From positions 4,702,070-4,766,069 of the forward strand of contig SIJG01000002.1 of NCBI GenBank assembly GCA_023374025.1: a stretch of DNA of 64,000 nt, given 5' to 3'. Origin of the DNA: Heterodera schachtii. Taxonomy: Eukaryota; Nematoda; Chromadorea; Rhabditida; Heteroderidae. A program made the translations under genes and the position numbers. A model generated the notes under the pieces. That model saw only the letters and a program-made list of their open reading frames with translations, made no database searches and had not been told where the DNA came from. Position 1 is the first letter of the stretch, and the number at the start of each line of letters is the position of its first letter. This document shows positions 23,771-35,017 of this stretch, piece by piece.

Positions 23771-24054
23771 AATTCGAACAAAAATTCGTAATTTATAAAA
23801 GATTTATATTTAAATTTTACCCTGAAAATCTACAAGGAAACACAAAAAGAGAAATTGACTTTATTTGATCTTGTATGGAATTTATTATTTAATAATATTT
23901 GCTCTATACTATATATTTGAGTAGATTATAGATTAAAGATTATATAAAAAGACAATATAAAAAATATATTCTAAAATTTTCAAAAATTAAAATAAGAAGT
24001 TAAATGGTAAATGAATTTATTCTATTTTTTGTAATATGATTTAATTTGATTGAA

Positions 24055-25035
24055 TTTGTAAAATTTCAGTTCAAGGCTTCTCAAATTTTCGGATAAGTTT
24101 GGTTTTAATATTTTTGCTTTGATTATTTTTAATTTTAATATGTAAATCTTTTAAAGTTTTTTGTTTCACGCTTATTGTTTTTTATTGCTTATTTCTAACG
24201 AATGAATAAAAATATTTTCTACATGTAATAAAGAAATAGTTTAATAAAGTAAATAAATTTTTATAATAGATATATTTGATTTAAATAATTATTTTCATAT
24301 AGTGTTATAATCTTGATCTAAATTACTTGCATAAAATTATGGGTTTATCTCAAAGTTTTATATCTTGTACTCGTTCTGTGATGCTGGTTAAAGCTACCAA
24401 TTCTAAAGGGTAATTAAAAAATATATTTTAGATTTACTTTTTCTAGTCCGTGAAATGAAGAAGTTTATGATGAGTTGCAGAAGGTAGACTCGTCTTTACC
24501 TCTCGGTAATTTAATTAAGATTTTTCCAGAAATATTTAAAAATTAAAAACGCTAACAAGTTTACGAAAATATCGAAAAAAAAATGACGAAAATTTGAATA
24601 AAATGAAAATTCACTGAAAAAAATATCCATATAGTCATCCTTAAATTCGTCACTTTTCCAGGATTTTTTTAATATACGAAACCAGGAAGGGCTAAATGAT
24701 GAATGAATTTTCAAAATTCAGCTAAAAGCTTCTCAAACCTTCGGATAGTTTGGATTTATTTAATGTTTTTGTTTTGATTATTTTCAATTTTAATATGCAA
24801 ATATTTTTAAGGTTTTTTGTTTCACGCATTTTTTTTATTACTTATTTATAACGAATGAATTAGTTTATTTCTACATCTAATAACGAAATAGTATAAAGTA
24901 AATAAAATTTTTATTTATAAATAATTATTCATTTAAAATTATAAATTACCTAAACTTGATCTAATTTAGTTGTTTATGCTTTATTGCTTTATCACATAAT
25001 TTTTATATCTTGTCCTCGTGGCAAGATGCTGGTTA
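24055..25035. repeat. diverged direct duplication, about 650-bp period
   Basis: Segment 24055-24375 and segment 24708-25035 share AGGCTTCTCAAA or AGCTTCTCAAA, TTCGGATAAGTTTGG or TTCGGATAGTTTGG, TTTTGATTATTTT, TTTAATATGCAAAT-type, TTTTTTGTTTCACGC and finally TTTTATATCTTGTCCTCG-type, ending in GATGCTGGTTAAAG. The gap at 24376-24707 is unique. A minus-strand chance frame at 24511-24714 is not called. Confidence 0.7.
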
Positions 25036-27104
25036 AAGGTTTCGTGAGTCGTGACACCAATTTTTTTGTAAAAAAAATATTTTTTATATTTATTTATGTA
25101 TTTTTCTCAAAATATAGAATATTATTTTATATTTTTTTGAAAATTATATTTAAATGATATAATTATTAATTGCTGAAAATAGAATCACGTGGCTCATATT
25201 CATTGTATTGTCGTTTCATTTAAATGTTGTTTTAGGAAATTGAGTCTTTGTTCCGTTTAATCTAACATTTAATTAATTTCGTATATTTTATTTATCTTTT
25301 TGGCTGTGTAATAAATATTAGTATAAAAAATGAAGAATCTTTGGTTAATTTGGATTGTTTTAATTTTATTGGATGTTTTAATTTAATATCTTCAAATAAA
25401 TTAATTATAAACTTAAACTTATTTATTATCGTGCTCGAGAGGTATTCAATTTGCCCGAGCAATTGTTGGATCTGATATAATTTATTATGATTAATTAAAA
25501 TATAACATATTTATATTCATTTTTTACTTTAATCTTTTTTTTGACAATTAATTTAAAAATATTCTTTTTATGAAAAAATATTTTATTTATATTTAATGTT
25601 CCTTAATTTAAATTTGATTATTTTTTAGCCAGCATTTTAGACAATTAATTTAAAAAGTTGACTATAGAGTGCTAGTATTCATTTTGGAATTGTCGTTTCA
25701 CTTTGATTAATCTTTTTTAGTTTCTTTTTTTAATTATTACTAAAGTATATAATTAAATGATGAACTAATTTATATTTTTGATTAAATTCAGAGAAAAAAA
25801 TGAATTACTTTTCATAATTAATACGATTTCATTGTTGAATATTTTTAAAAAATATTAAAAAAATTTCAATTCTTCTTTCTTATCTACGACAAATTGTTAT
25901 AGGAAAGTTCAAATCAATTTTCATAATTAATGATTATTTTACATACAAATATTTTTTTAAATTTTTATTAAAAAAAATATTTATATTATTTTCTCTAATC
26001 TTATCTTACTATTTTTTGTTAGTTATATATATTTTTCATTTGGTATTAATAATTATTTTATTATGCAGACAATTTTATTCATTTTTTGCTTTTACATTAT
26101 GAATTCCTACTTCGTTTAAGTCCGAGAGTTGTAATCTTTATTAAGTTATTTGTTTTAATATTTAAATAAAAACCTTTTGTATGTGTGATTTCAAATTTAT
26201 TGTTGCTTGTCGAAGGCAATGGGATTTGGCCTTAGAAATTTTTGAATTTACAAGATTATTTAATTAATTTTCAGTATGGAAATATCATTTATAAAAATTC
26301 ATTAGTAATTTTCTTCATTTGATAAAAGTTTTTAAATTATTTGCTTAAAGTTTAATATTTTAAATTAAACATTTTAATTTAAAATGATTATTGCTATAAT
26401 TCACGTTAAATTTGATATCTTTTTAAATTATTAATCTTTTTTCGCGTCGTGTTTGAATGATATTATGTGACTACTAATAATTTTTCAACTTTATCGCCTT
26501 TATTCATCATTTTTTAAATTTATTAAATGGAAAATTTTGGTGTCAAAGTTTGAAAATTTTGTGGAATTTTGGGGACTCGGGAAAATTTTTTGGAACTTTT
26601 AGAGAATTTTTAAAGAAAATTAGCAAATAACAGTATTATTATTTTTAATTTACATTTTTTTTTATTTGAAATTTGTAAGGTCTTATAGGAAAAAGGACTC
26701 GTATTCCCGCGGGATCAGAAAATTGTGAAAAAATTGGAGTATACAATAACCACAAATTTATGAATGGGAAAGAAATCTTGCCTTGAACGTAAGTAATATT
26801 TTTGAATTGACCAATTTAATTATTAATAGACCGAGAATTTTTAATCATGAAAAATAAAAAAAAATGACCCAATAGAGACAAATAATAAAATTATTGTGTA
26901 AAACTAAAAAAAAAACAATGTGTTTTTATGAGAAAAAATTAGAAAAATTCATCAATTTTTATTTCATTTTGATTTTTTCCTCATCTCATTATTAAAAAAT
27001 TTTCAAAACAGCAATATATATTAAAATTATAATTCAAAAATCCCCATTAATCATAGTCGGTATTTTAGCCCAATATAAACACACATGCGGATAAACAAAG
27101 TAAA
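25036..27104. other. T-rich spacer
   Basis: No gene is recognised. The plus strand is T-rich. The fragment TTCCCGCGGGATC at about 26704 belongs to the GGGATCCCGCGGGAT family of 2611-2690. Confidence 0.5.
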
Positions 27105-27385
27105 TCAATTAAGCAATGTTTTACAAATCATACACCAAAATGTTGTTGACAGAAAAGTTAACACAGCATAATAATCCCGAGAATGTGAAATTCTTAAAAA
27201 ACAGCAACTAACCGGTAATTTTATTTTTACCAAGTTTTCTGTCAGCAGGCTAATGACCCCAATTTTGGCATATAAATAGATTTTCAGAATGTTATTTTGT
27301 TGTTGCCGGTCAGTAAATTTAGCTAAAACAACAGTTAGTGAATTGGATACGAACACGCAAATGTTCCAAGCAATTCATCCAGGAA
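27105..27385 (-). CDS. possible ORF or exon downstream of the secreted-protein gene
   Basis: A minus-strand frame of about 90 codons includes SNSLTVVLAKFTDRQQQNNI, then YLYAKIGVISLLTENL, directly followed by a GTAAAA donor-like site. The DNA is less AT-rich than the flanks. The 3' half after LTEN is hydrophobic and Cys-containing. It begins 9 bp past the proposed stop of the 27394-29098 gene, so it could be a further exon under a different model, its UTR, or a separate exon. Short inverted motifs (TGACAGAAAA and TTTTCTGTCA) also lie here. Confidence 0.25.
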
Positions 27386-27393
27386 TTTGAAAA

Positions 27394-29098
27394 TCAATTT
27401 TTAGTCGGATTCTTCCAGCACTTCATACAGCAATGTGCGGTGTGACCATTTTTTTTAAATGATGGAGCGCAATCAATTTTTTTACAACACAAGTTCCCGC
27501 ATTTTACACACTTGACTGATGGTGTTTGAATCTTGAATAAATTTCGAGAATTAAGCATTGCCGGCAAAAGCATTAATACATTTTATTTAGCTATTACAGT
27601 TTAATTTGTATTGATAATGAAAATGTTTTCATCCAAAAACAAAAAATTTGTCTTTTTTTGTGTCAATTAATTTATTGTAGAACATAAAAAATTGACCAAA
27701 CATTAAAATATTTTTATTTTTTTCGTAATATCAAAAGTTCAAAATTCGTCTCAAAATTAAAGAATTAAACTTTCAAAATGTAGCTTAATCCCTGGTTTTT
27801 CTTGTTTTAAAAGGCAATTCCAACAGCTAACCTTTTTACTAATATTCAATTTCGTTGCTTTACGCTCTTTCTCTAAAAATTTCTTACAAACGTAACAAGC
27901 ATTTGCATTATTGACTTGCGTAATTTTCTCTAATGACTGGTTGCTGTTCGGTTTTTTCTTAGATTTTTCATCTTTAAAACAAATTTTATGGTAAAATTCA
28001 AAAAGAAATCACAGTCAGGCGCTGCTGCTTGTTTAGGATGCATGCCCCAATTAAGCCCTAAATATCATCTACTGGAAGTAAATTTCCATAAAATTAAAGT
28101 TTCTTAAAGTTTAATTTATGTTAATTTACTGTTAAAAATTAAATATATGAATACAAAAAAAAATATTTTATTGCTAAATGAGGTTCTTATTTATTTACAA
28201 TTTCAGGTTTTTTTATAAAATACCATTATTTAATTGGGCAGGGTTTAATATTGTTAATACTCATAAAAAAATATATCGACCTAATGATTGTTGAACAGCA
28301 GGTGGTTCCCAGTTGCTATAATCTGAAAACTCAGAGCAATTATATAAAGTATAATTTTGTCAAGGATTAAAGTTGTATTTCATATTATACCGATTAATTG
28401 TTCAATCGCAGGTGGCTGTTGATCATAAAGTATCTCATTGTCAGGGACCCAATTGCTATAATCTGAAAACTCTAAAGAAAATTATCAAATTTTTTCTCAG
28501 TTGATCATTTTATCTTAAATTAGACTATTTACTTATTCAAAATATTATTGAATTTTCAAATCAATACTTGGGATCCAATTCAAAAACCTTAATTCGGGGC
28601 CAAAAAATTCCTGAATCTTAGGATTTTTTAATTTTTATGATTCTTCTATTTAAATACTCAATAGCGTATCAATTTTCTCGATTAGTTTTCTCGTTTTATC
28701 GCCAATTTTATTTTTGCTTTCTTTCAAATTAATTTTTTGCGCTAATTTTTCAAAAAACTAAAGAGTTTCCATCGGAAAATTTCTTTGACTGTTACTCAAT
28801 ATAAACAATCTTATTCAAAAAATATTCGGTTTAAAGCTTTTAATAAAAATTTGTTAGTAAAACTAATAAGAAATAAAAATTCGAATATTTCAGAACTAAA
28901 AATTGGGTTGCAAAATCTCAATTTTAAAAAGTTGGGTTGTTTATTACCAAGAGGGTTGTAGTTATTAAATGGTTGCAAGTCATATAATTCGCTTAGTTCT
29001 TCATAATGCTCGTTGTCATCTCCGCAAATGCTTTCATTAAATAAACAGCAAAGCTCAATAATGGCAATAAACACAGAAATTGAGGAGCAAATATTCAT
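27394..29098 (-). CDS. secreted Cys/His-rich protein, six-exon model
   Basis: Exons on the minus strand: 28948-29098, 28391-28462, 28281-28322, 28013-28057, 27771-27971 and 27394-27515, 633 nt in total (210 residues). Every junction keeps frame. Introns are 485, 68, 223, 41 and 255 nt; introns 1 and 2 end in TTTTCAG. Exon 1 encodes a signal peptide (core SISVFIAIIELCCLF) and an acidic segment (EHYEELSELYDLQPF). Exons 2 and 3 each begin DYSNW and contain PPAIEQLI or PPAVQQSL, a repeated module. Exon 5 is Lys-rich (EKSKKKPN) with C-x2-C-x20-C-x2-C. Exon 6 has C-x2-C-x3-CC-x4-C-x8-H-x2-HCC-x2-C, which suggests metal binding or disulphides. The last acceptor is the least certain; without exon 6 the frame stops at 27757. 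Family not recognised. Role as a secreted effector is inference. Confidence 0.6.
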
Positions 29099-29465
29099 TT
29101 GGTTGCAATATCTGTCTATTTTTGTGATTACGAACAAATAAATTTTTATATTTTACTATTTTAGAGCCAAAAAGAAATTTTATAATAATAATATAATAAT
29201 TAAATAAATAGTCAGAATTGCTTCTGTCTTTACGTCAATTATTTTTAATAAATAATCAATTTATATATATATATAAAGTCAATGCTGGCATTTCTTACTG
29301 CTTTATTTACGTCATAGCGTCCCCATTGTTAAGTTATAATTTTCTATATTTAGAGCTTTAATAAAAAATAGGAATTTTAATCTATTTTAATTTAAAATAA
29401 ATGTTTACTTAAACGGTTAAACAAAGCAGAAATTTTCTAAAAAAGCTGGGTAATGCTGACGTCAT
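29099..29465. promoter_or_regulatory. shared spacer of two divergent genes with ACGTCA sites
   Basis: This 367-bp gap separates the starts of two head-to-head related genes. It has ACGTCA at 29232-29237 and 29309-29314 and a full palindromic TGACGTCA at 29457-29464, the core site of CREB/ATF-type bZIP factors. A TATATATATATAAAG run (about 29262-29277) could serve as a TATA element. Function is inferred only from sequence. Confidence 0.4.
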
Positions 29466-30786
29466 ATGCTTCATATTGAACAATTAATAGCCATCGTTTG
29501 GCTATTATTCTTTAGTGAGTGTGAGTGTAGTGGTCAATACAAAACGACATGATGAAAAAGACTTTGCTGAGCTTGACGAACTCAAAAATTTACCCAAAAT
29601 TGCCGGTAAGAAATTTTATGGAAATATTTGGTTCTTTAGTAAATATTAGGATTAAAATTATAATTTAATTTTCATTACTTATAATTACTATATTAAAGAA
29701 TTTCAGAACGTTACATCGTTTTTTGTCTAAAAAATTCTTAAAGTGGGTAAAAATCTTTTACCTATTTTTAAGTTATTTTTTAAGTTTGTCTACGGGTTTA
29801 AATAAAATATTTTATTTTTCGAAATTTAAAAATTGGATTCAGTTATTGTCGACTGATTATATGAATTAATGTAATAAATTATTTTTTTAAATATTTATTA
29901 TTTTTAGTAATATTTAAATAATAAATATTTACGAAAAAATATCTTTGTGTGATAACATCCCAAATAAAAAGAAATGCGAGAAAACAAGAGTAAATATTTA
30001 AGTGTTAAATTCAACAAAAGTTCAAATTCTAAAATCAAACAAATTAATAAATATATTCAAAAAAATATCAAAAAGTCTATTAATCAATTATATTGAAATA
30101 AATGAAAATTAACGATAATTTAAACTTATCTAAAAAAAACTTTTCCTAGATAATAAATAGCTTTTAGAATCCAAAATTTTCATGAGAATTAAATATTTCA
30201 TCGAAATCTAATTACTTATTAATGTCACTTGGAACCAAAAGAAGAAAAGTTAATAACATGGAAAAACAAAAATTTCATATTCAAAAATTTTATCAAATGT
30301 TTATACGATTCTGCACTTAAAAATATTAAAATTTTTAAAAGAAAAAAAAATTAATAATTCTTTAAATATACAAATTTTCATGAAAAATGCATAATTTAAG
30401 ATTTAATTTTTTTAAATATTCGAAAAATTAAGTAAAAATTTGGAGACTATGTAGAGATGGAAAAATTTTTACACTTATCTAGGTAATTATTTACAGAATG
30501 CGAGAAGCATAACAATACACTTCGAGAATGTTAGGTAAAGGAATTTTAGGGAAAGTAATTAAAATTATATTTAAATAAAAATAAATGAGTTTTTTTATTT
30601 TGATGATTCTGAAATTGCTAACAGTTGCAATTATTTAATTTTAGTGAAATATTAAATTTTTTCATGTTTTCTTTATTTGATTGAAGCGATATTATATATA
30701 TGTCAACAATTGGTTTAAAAATGTGAAATTATTTTAATTTTATAGATTTTTCAGACTATGATGATTATAAAGATTCAAAATTTGTA
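29466..30786 (+). pseudogene. divergent relative of the secreted gene, frameshifted
   Basis: ATG 29466 opens a clear signal peptide (EQLIAIVWLLFFSECECSG) but the frame stops at 29550-29552. One base over, the frame continues RHDEKDFAELDELKNLPKIA to a phase-1 GTAAG donor at 29606. This matches the layout of exon 1 of the minus gene: signal peptide, acidic AELDEL / EELSEL segment, phase-1 donor after a similar length. A TTTTTCAG acceptor at 30753 is followed by ACTATGATGATTATAAAG, giving DYDDYKDSKF in the phase required, parallel to DYSNW of the minus gene; this frame stops at VC. A 1-bp disruption in exon 1 suggests a pseudogene or a sequence error. The Cys-rich tail was not found. Confidence 0.45.
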
Positions 30787-33700
30787 TGTTAAATTTATTA
30801 AATATCAATAACTTGAATAACTATAAATTATGAAGAAATGTTTATTTATATTTATAATTTGTATTTTAATTAAATTTTAACTTCGCTTCGCCTTTTAGTA
30901 TCTTTCGTGTCATTTGAATATAGTAATATTATTTTTCACTATTAATCTTTAATGATTTAAATAAATTAATTAAGGATGTTATTAAACTGGTTTGAACAAA
31001 AAGGAGAGACAGACCATTTATAAAATTATAATGAAGAAAAACAATATTTTTTATTTTACAGTGTAAGAAAAATTGTCTGTAAATGCTAATATTTTTTATT
31101 TAATATTTTAAATAGCGTTTATTGGTTTAAAAAATTGAGTTTCGAGAAATTTTATAACCCCGCTTGGAAGAAAATTGTTTGGCTTAAGCTCAATTTATTT
31201 ATTTTAAATAACATGATTTAAAAACAAAAATTTTTCGGCAAAACGATTAACAAAAAAAAAAAATAATAAATTTTCACCATATTGTTACAAAATCTTTTAT
31301 TGTAAAACAAAAATACAAGGAATTTCATTATTTTAATTATTATTTTATGTTAATTTTTTAAAAAAATTGCAGTTTTTGATTATCTTTAATTTTTATTTAA
31401 ATTCATCAAATTTTTACTAAGTATCTTATGATATTTAGTTTATAAATCTACCTAGATAAAATTAATAATAATTTATATAAGTTGTATTAATATATTTTTT
31501 GAAGGTTCATATTGAATTTTCATGTGGTTAATAAATAAAAATTAATTTATTTTAATTGTTCACAAAAATTTGATTTTGACTTTCACCAATAGTTTTGTCC
31601 ATTTAATCAGGATGAACGATACTATTTTTGAATAAATATCTTCGCGTAGCATTTGAAATTTTGTTTTATAAAAAATTTTATTTTTAGTTTTATATCGTTT
31701 TTAGTTATATTTTTTGAGATAATGTTCCTAGGTCTATTTTACTATGATTTTTTTTTTACATCTTTTTGTAAATCAATTTTATTTAATTAAGTAATTAAAA
31801 ATATTAAATGCTTTATTATTCCAGCCGCTTACTATATGTGCAGGAGTCAGCCTAAGATTTCTTTTTTTATTTTAATTTAATATTGAAATATGAAAACTCT
31901 TTTTTGAGCTTTAATAAGTTGTGTAGTGAATTAAGTAGCTGAATATTTATAATCTATTGGAATTATATTTTAAATTTAATTCATAAATTTATTTAAAATT
32001 AAAGAACGTGTAATGAAAATGAATACTTCTTTCTTATACCGAGTAATTATTTTAATTTTTTACTTTTGTTAAAAATTTTTTTGCTCTCTGTTTAATTTAT
32101 TTCATATATGATCAATTTATGCAATTTATAATTATTTTCATTATACTGAAATGTTGAAGTTTTAAATCGAACTTTTTAATTTCAAATTTTATATGAACAC
32201 CAAAGTAAGAAGAATTGTTGAATTAATTTAATGTTTTTATAAAATTAATTAGCGCTTATATACGATTTTCCGATCATTTTTTTAATTTTAGATGAAATAT
32301 TGATAAATCACTAGCATGAATACGTATATTTTAAACTTTATATTTATTGAAAAGTTTTGGTGTTAAAGAGTTATTTGTCTCTCTAAACGAACGCGTTAAC
32401 ACTTTTTTTATTTTAAAATTAAATAATAGAAAAGTATATTTGAATCTTTTTACTGACTTAATTTTAAAAATTTATTTCAATTTTCCATTTTTAAATATTT
32501 ATTGGACTTTCTAGAAAATTAAGAAAATTAATATAATTTTATTTTTAATTCATGCTCAATAAGCGATATTCTCTTCACGAATGCCGACATCCTCATTTTA
32601 CAACTTTTCCACTTTATAAAAAAATGAACGTCGAAAATTATATTTTAAGGTTTAAATATTATAAAATATAAATTTTTTATTTCAATTAAATTGCCCGTCA
32701 CCATATGATAAAAAAGGAGAATCAAATAAATTTCATGTTTTTTTATTTAAATAAAAAATTTTTTTGCTTTTTCCATTTATGATTTTTTTAATTTCTAATT
32801 AATGTATCTATTTAAAAAAATATTCTTATACAGCAATTAATATATTTACTTAATTTTCTTAATTGCTTTTAATGTTTAGAAATATTTAAGGATTTTAATC
32901 ACTTTGTTTGTTAATGAAATATTTCTATTTCTTAGATTTCTTTATTTTTGTGATATTTATTGCTTAAATAATTCATTATAGGGTCAACAATTTCTTTATT
33001 TATTTGAATAGTTGATTTAATTATTTAAAAAACATTTACATTTTCTATGTTTAAAACACTTCCGTTGCAAACATTTTTGAAATTATTTTTTCAATATTAA
33101 TTATGTTAATTTTTATTTTTTTCATTAAATTAATTATTCTTTATCTTGGTCGGTCTTGGTTGAATTCGTTTTAAGTTTGCGTCGATAATCTTCTTCAAAT
33201 AAATTAAAATACAAAATTAATAAATTTAAAATTTAGATAAGTTTTTAATTTTCGTCATAATATCTCTATTTTTGTATCATGAAAACAATCATTAGAAAAT
33301 TGAAATAAATAAAATTCTATAAAAATATTTTTTTATAATTTAAGTAACATCTTATCTATTATATTAATGTCTAGATAACCAAAATTCATAAATTCAAATA
33401 AATAAAACTATTTGTTTATTTTTAAATTGTATTATTCTTGTGAAATACAATGTTTTTTTAGTCCTGAGTATGTTACAACATTTATTTTAATTTTATTCAA
33501 TTGAAAAGGGGCAGGTTTATTCTTTTTCTTCAGATTGTTGATTATTTTTTGTTTTTATTTTACCATTAATTTTTGTTATTATTTTTTTATTTTAATGGTT
33601 TTTGAATTAAGATTCAATCTTTTTGGCTAAATAAATGAGCTTATTTAAAATTAAGCTTTTTATATTATGAATTGTTATAACATTTTTGTCTTAATAATTT

Positions 33701-33999
33701 AATTTTTGTCTGTTCTATTAGCATTATTTTTAGTGATATCTTATTTTATTCTTTTTTTATCATGTAGACATATGACGCGAAACTTAAATTTAATCGTGAG
33801 CTCATTTTCTAATATTTTGTGTGATTCTGAACTCGAGTTTTTCATTAAAATGAAATTTTCACTTTGCTTTTTCTTGTTTTATTTTACAATTAGATTAGTT
33901 TATTTTGTTCGAATTTTCGGCGATATTTCCACGAATAGAATATATTAAAAAAAACCAAAACAATAATATAATGGGATACTATTATTTAATTCAGCTTTA
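30787..33999. other. T-rich spacer with a few exon-like islands
   Basis: Islands worth noting: TTTTACAG then TGTAAGAAAAATTGTCTG (31062, frame CKKNCL-stop); 31150-31200, plus frame FEKFYNPAWKKIVWLKL; TTCCAG acceptor at 31824 then frame AYYMCRSQPK. None can be joined with confidence. The frame at 33706-33948 is hydrophobic translation of T-rich DNA. Otherwise nothing is seen. Confidence 0.35.
32552..32671 (+). CDS. short ORF of unknown function
   Basis: ATG 32552 opens 39 codons beginning MLNKRYSLHECRHPHFTTF. The first 75 bases are clearly less AT-rich than the T-rich flanks. No signal peptide, no splice site pair and no recognised family. It may be an exon fragment or chance. Confidence 0.2.
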   Translation: MLNKRYSLHECRHPHFTTFPLYKKMNVENYILRFKYYKI

Positions 34000-34112
34000 T
34001 CTCTCCACAATTTTTGATTTAGAGCAACTTATTAGCACTTAATAACCTAAAACGTGGAGGTTAGTACATATTTTGTCATTTTCTAGTTTTGGCAATTATT
34101 TTGGCTTTTTCA
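34000..34112 (+). repeat. dispersed repeat, copy A
   Basis: The core TTGATTTAGAGCAACTTATT then AGCAC..CCTAAAACGTGG..AGTACATATTTTGTCATT and TTCTAGTTTTGGCAATTATT recurs in inverted orientation at about 54290-54405. Downstream (34140-34270) short units such as ATCCCTAAGAAACG, ACCCCTAAAAATCG and ACCCTAAAAAATG are iterated. No terminal repeats or target duplication identified. Confidence 0.75.
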
Positions 34113-34822
34113 AAACATTTTATAGCAAAAGTACAATAAAAACGAAAAATTACATCCCTAAGAAACGATCACAAAAAATTTAAAAAATATACCCCTAAAA
34201 ATCGACCTAAATTTTAGTAAATATTACCCTAAAAAATGAAAAAATTTCAATACGTCTCCAAAATAATCGTTTTTTGGTTAAAATCGACAATGCTTCTCCG
34301 CAAATTTTGTTCTGGAAATAAAGTACTACATCATCAGTGATATTTTGATAAAGGAATGCTTTAATTGTAATTTTAATTTTTGAAATTTGACTAGTTTTAC
34401 TTTATTTCCATAAAAGATTTTGTATATTTTATGTATTTAATTAAAATTAATTATGAATTGAGTTCATCAATTTATTTAAACTTTTATTTATACTATTTTT
34501 AAGGTAATGTATATTTTTCAAAAACAATTAAAAATCATAATTTTAATACATATTTTTTATAAATCTATTTTTTTCAAAAATCAGCAAATTTTGTAAGTAA
34601 ATATAAATTTTAAAATTATTTTTATTAGAAATGGTTTATTCAATTACTTATTAATTTGCTTATCGATATACCAAATAAAAATGAAATTAGTTAATAATTT
34701 TTAAAAAAAATTTGATTATTATATTTTGTTTTTTTAAATAATTTTTATTGTGTAATTAATTGTCTGCGTACGCGATTGATATTGATATAATAGAAATTAT
34801 TTATTTGTATTTGATATAATCC
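34113..34822. other. AT-rich spacer
   Basis: Apart from the iterated CCCTAAAAA-like units next to the dispersed repeat, nothing is recognised. Confidence 0.5.
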
Positions 34823-35017
34823 ATGGTTAATAACATTCTATTCTTCCAAAGCATCCAAATTGCTTTTTTATTATTATGCATTTCATTTAAAAATGCTTTT
34901 TGTGATATGGAATTATGGAATATAAATATAATTTTATTTGTTCAATTTTATGAAATGTGCGACCTTCTATATTCTAATGAAGTCACTTTATGTATTTATT
35001 TTTTTTTAGTAAAGTGA
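34823..35017 (+). CDS. candidate small secreted or membrane protein
   Basis: ATG 34823 opens 64 codons. Residues 6-24 are hydrophobic (FFQSIQIAFLLLCISF), then KNAFCDMELWN, a plausible signal peptide with cleavage near AFC. The rest contains YEMCDLLYSNEVTLC and ends hydrophobic, next to a GTAAAG donor-like site. T-rich DNA favours hydrophobic chance frames, so support is weak. No family recognised. Confidence 0.25.
   Translation: MVNNILFFQSIQIAFLLLCISFKNAFCDMELWNINIILFVQFYEMCDLLYSNEVTLCIYFFLVK

Noticed and set aside
31062..31082. CKKNCL exon as the Cys-rich tail of the plus-strand gene
   Set aside because: The acceptor is good, but the exon is only six codons and cannot be joined with certainty; similarity to the minus gene's tail is too short.
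33706..33948. Possible multi-pass membrane protein
   Set aside because: T-rich DNA produces Phe/Leu/Ile-rich chance frames; no splice or start context supports it.
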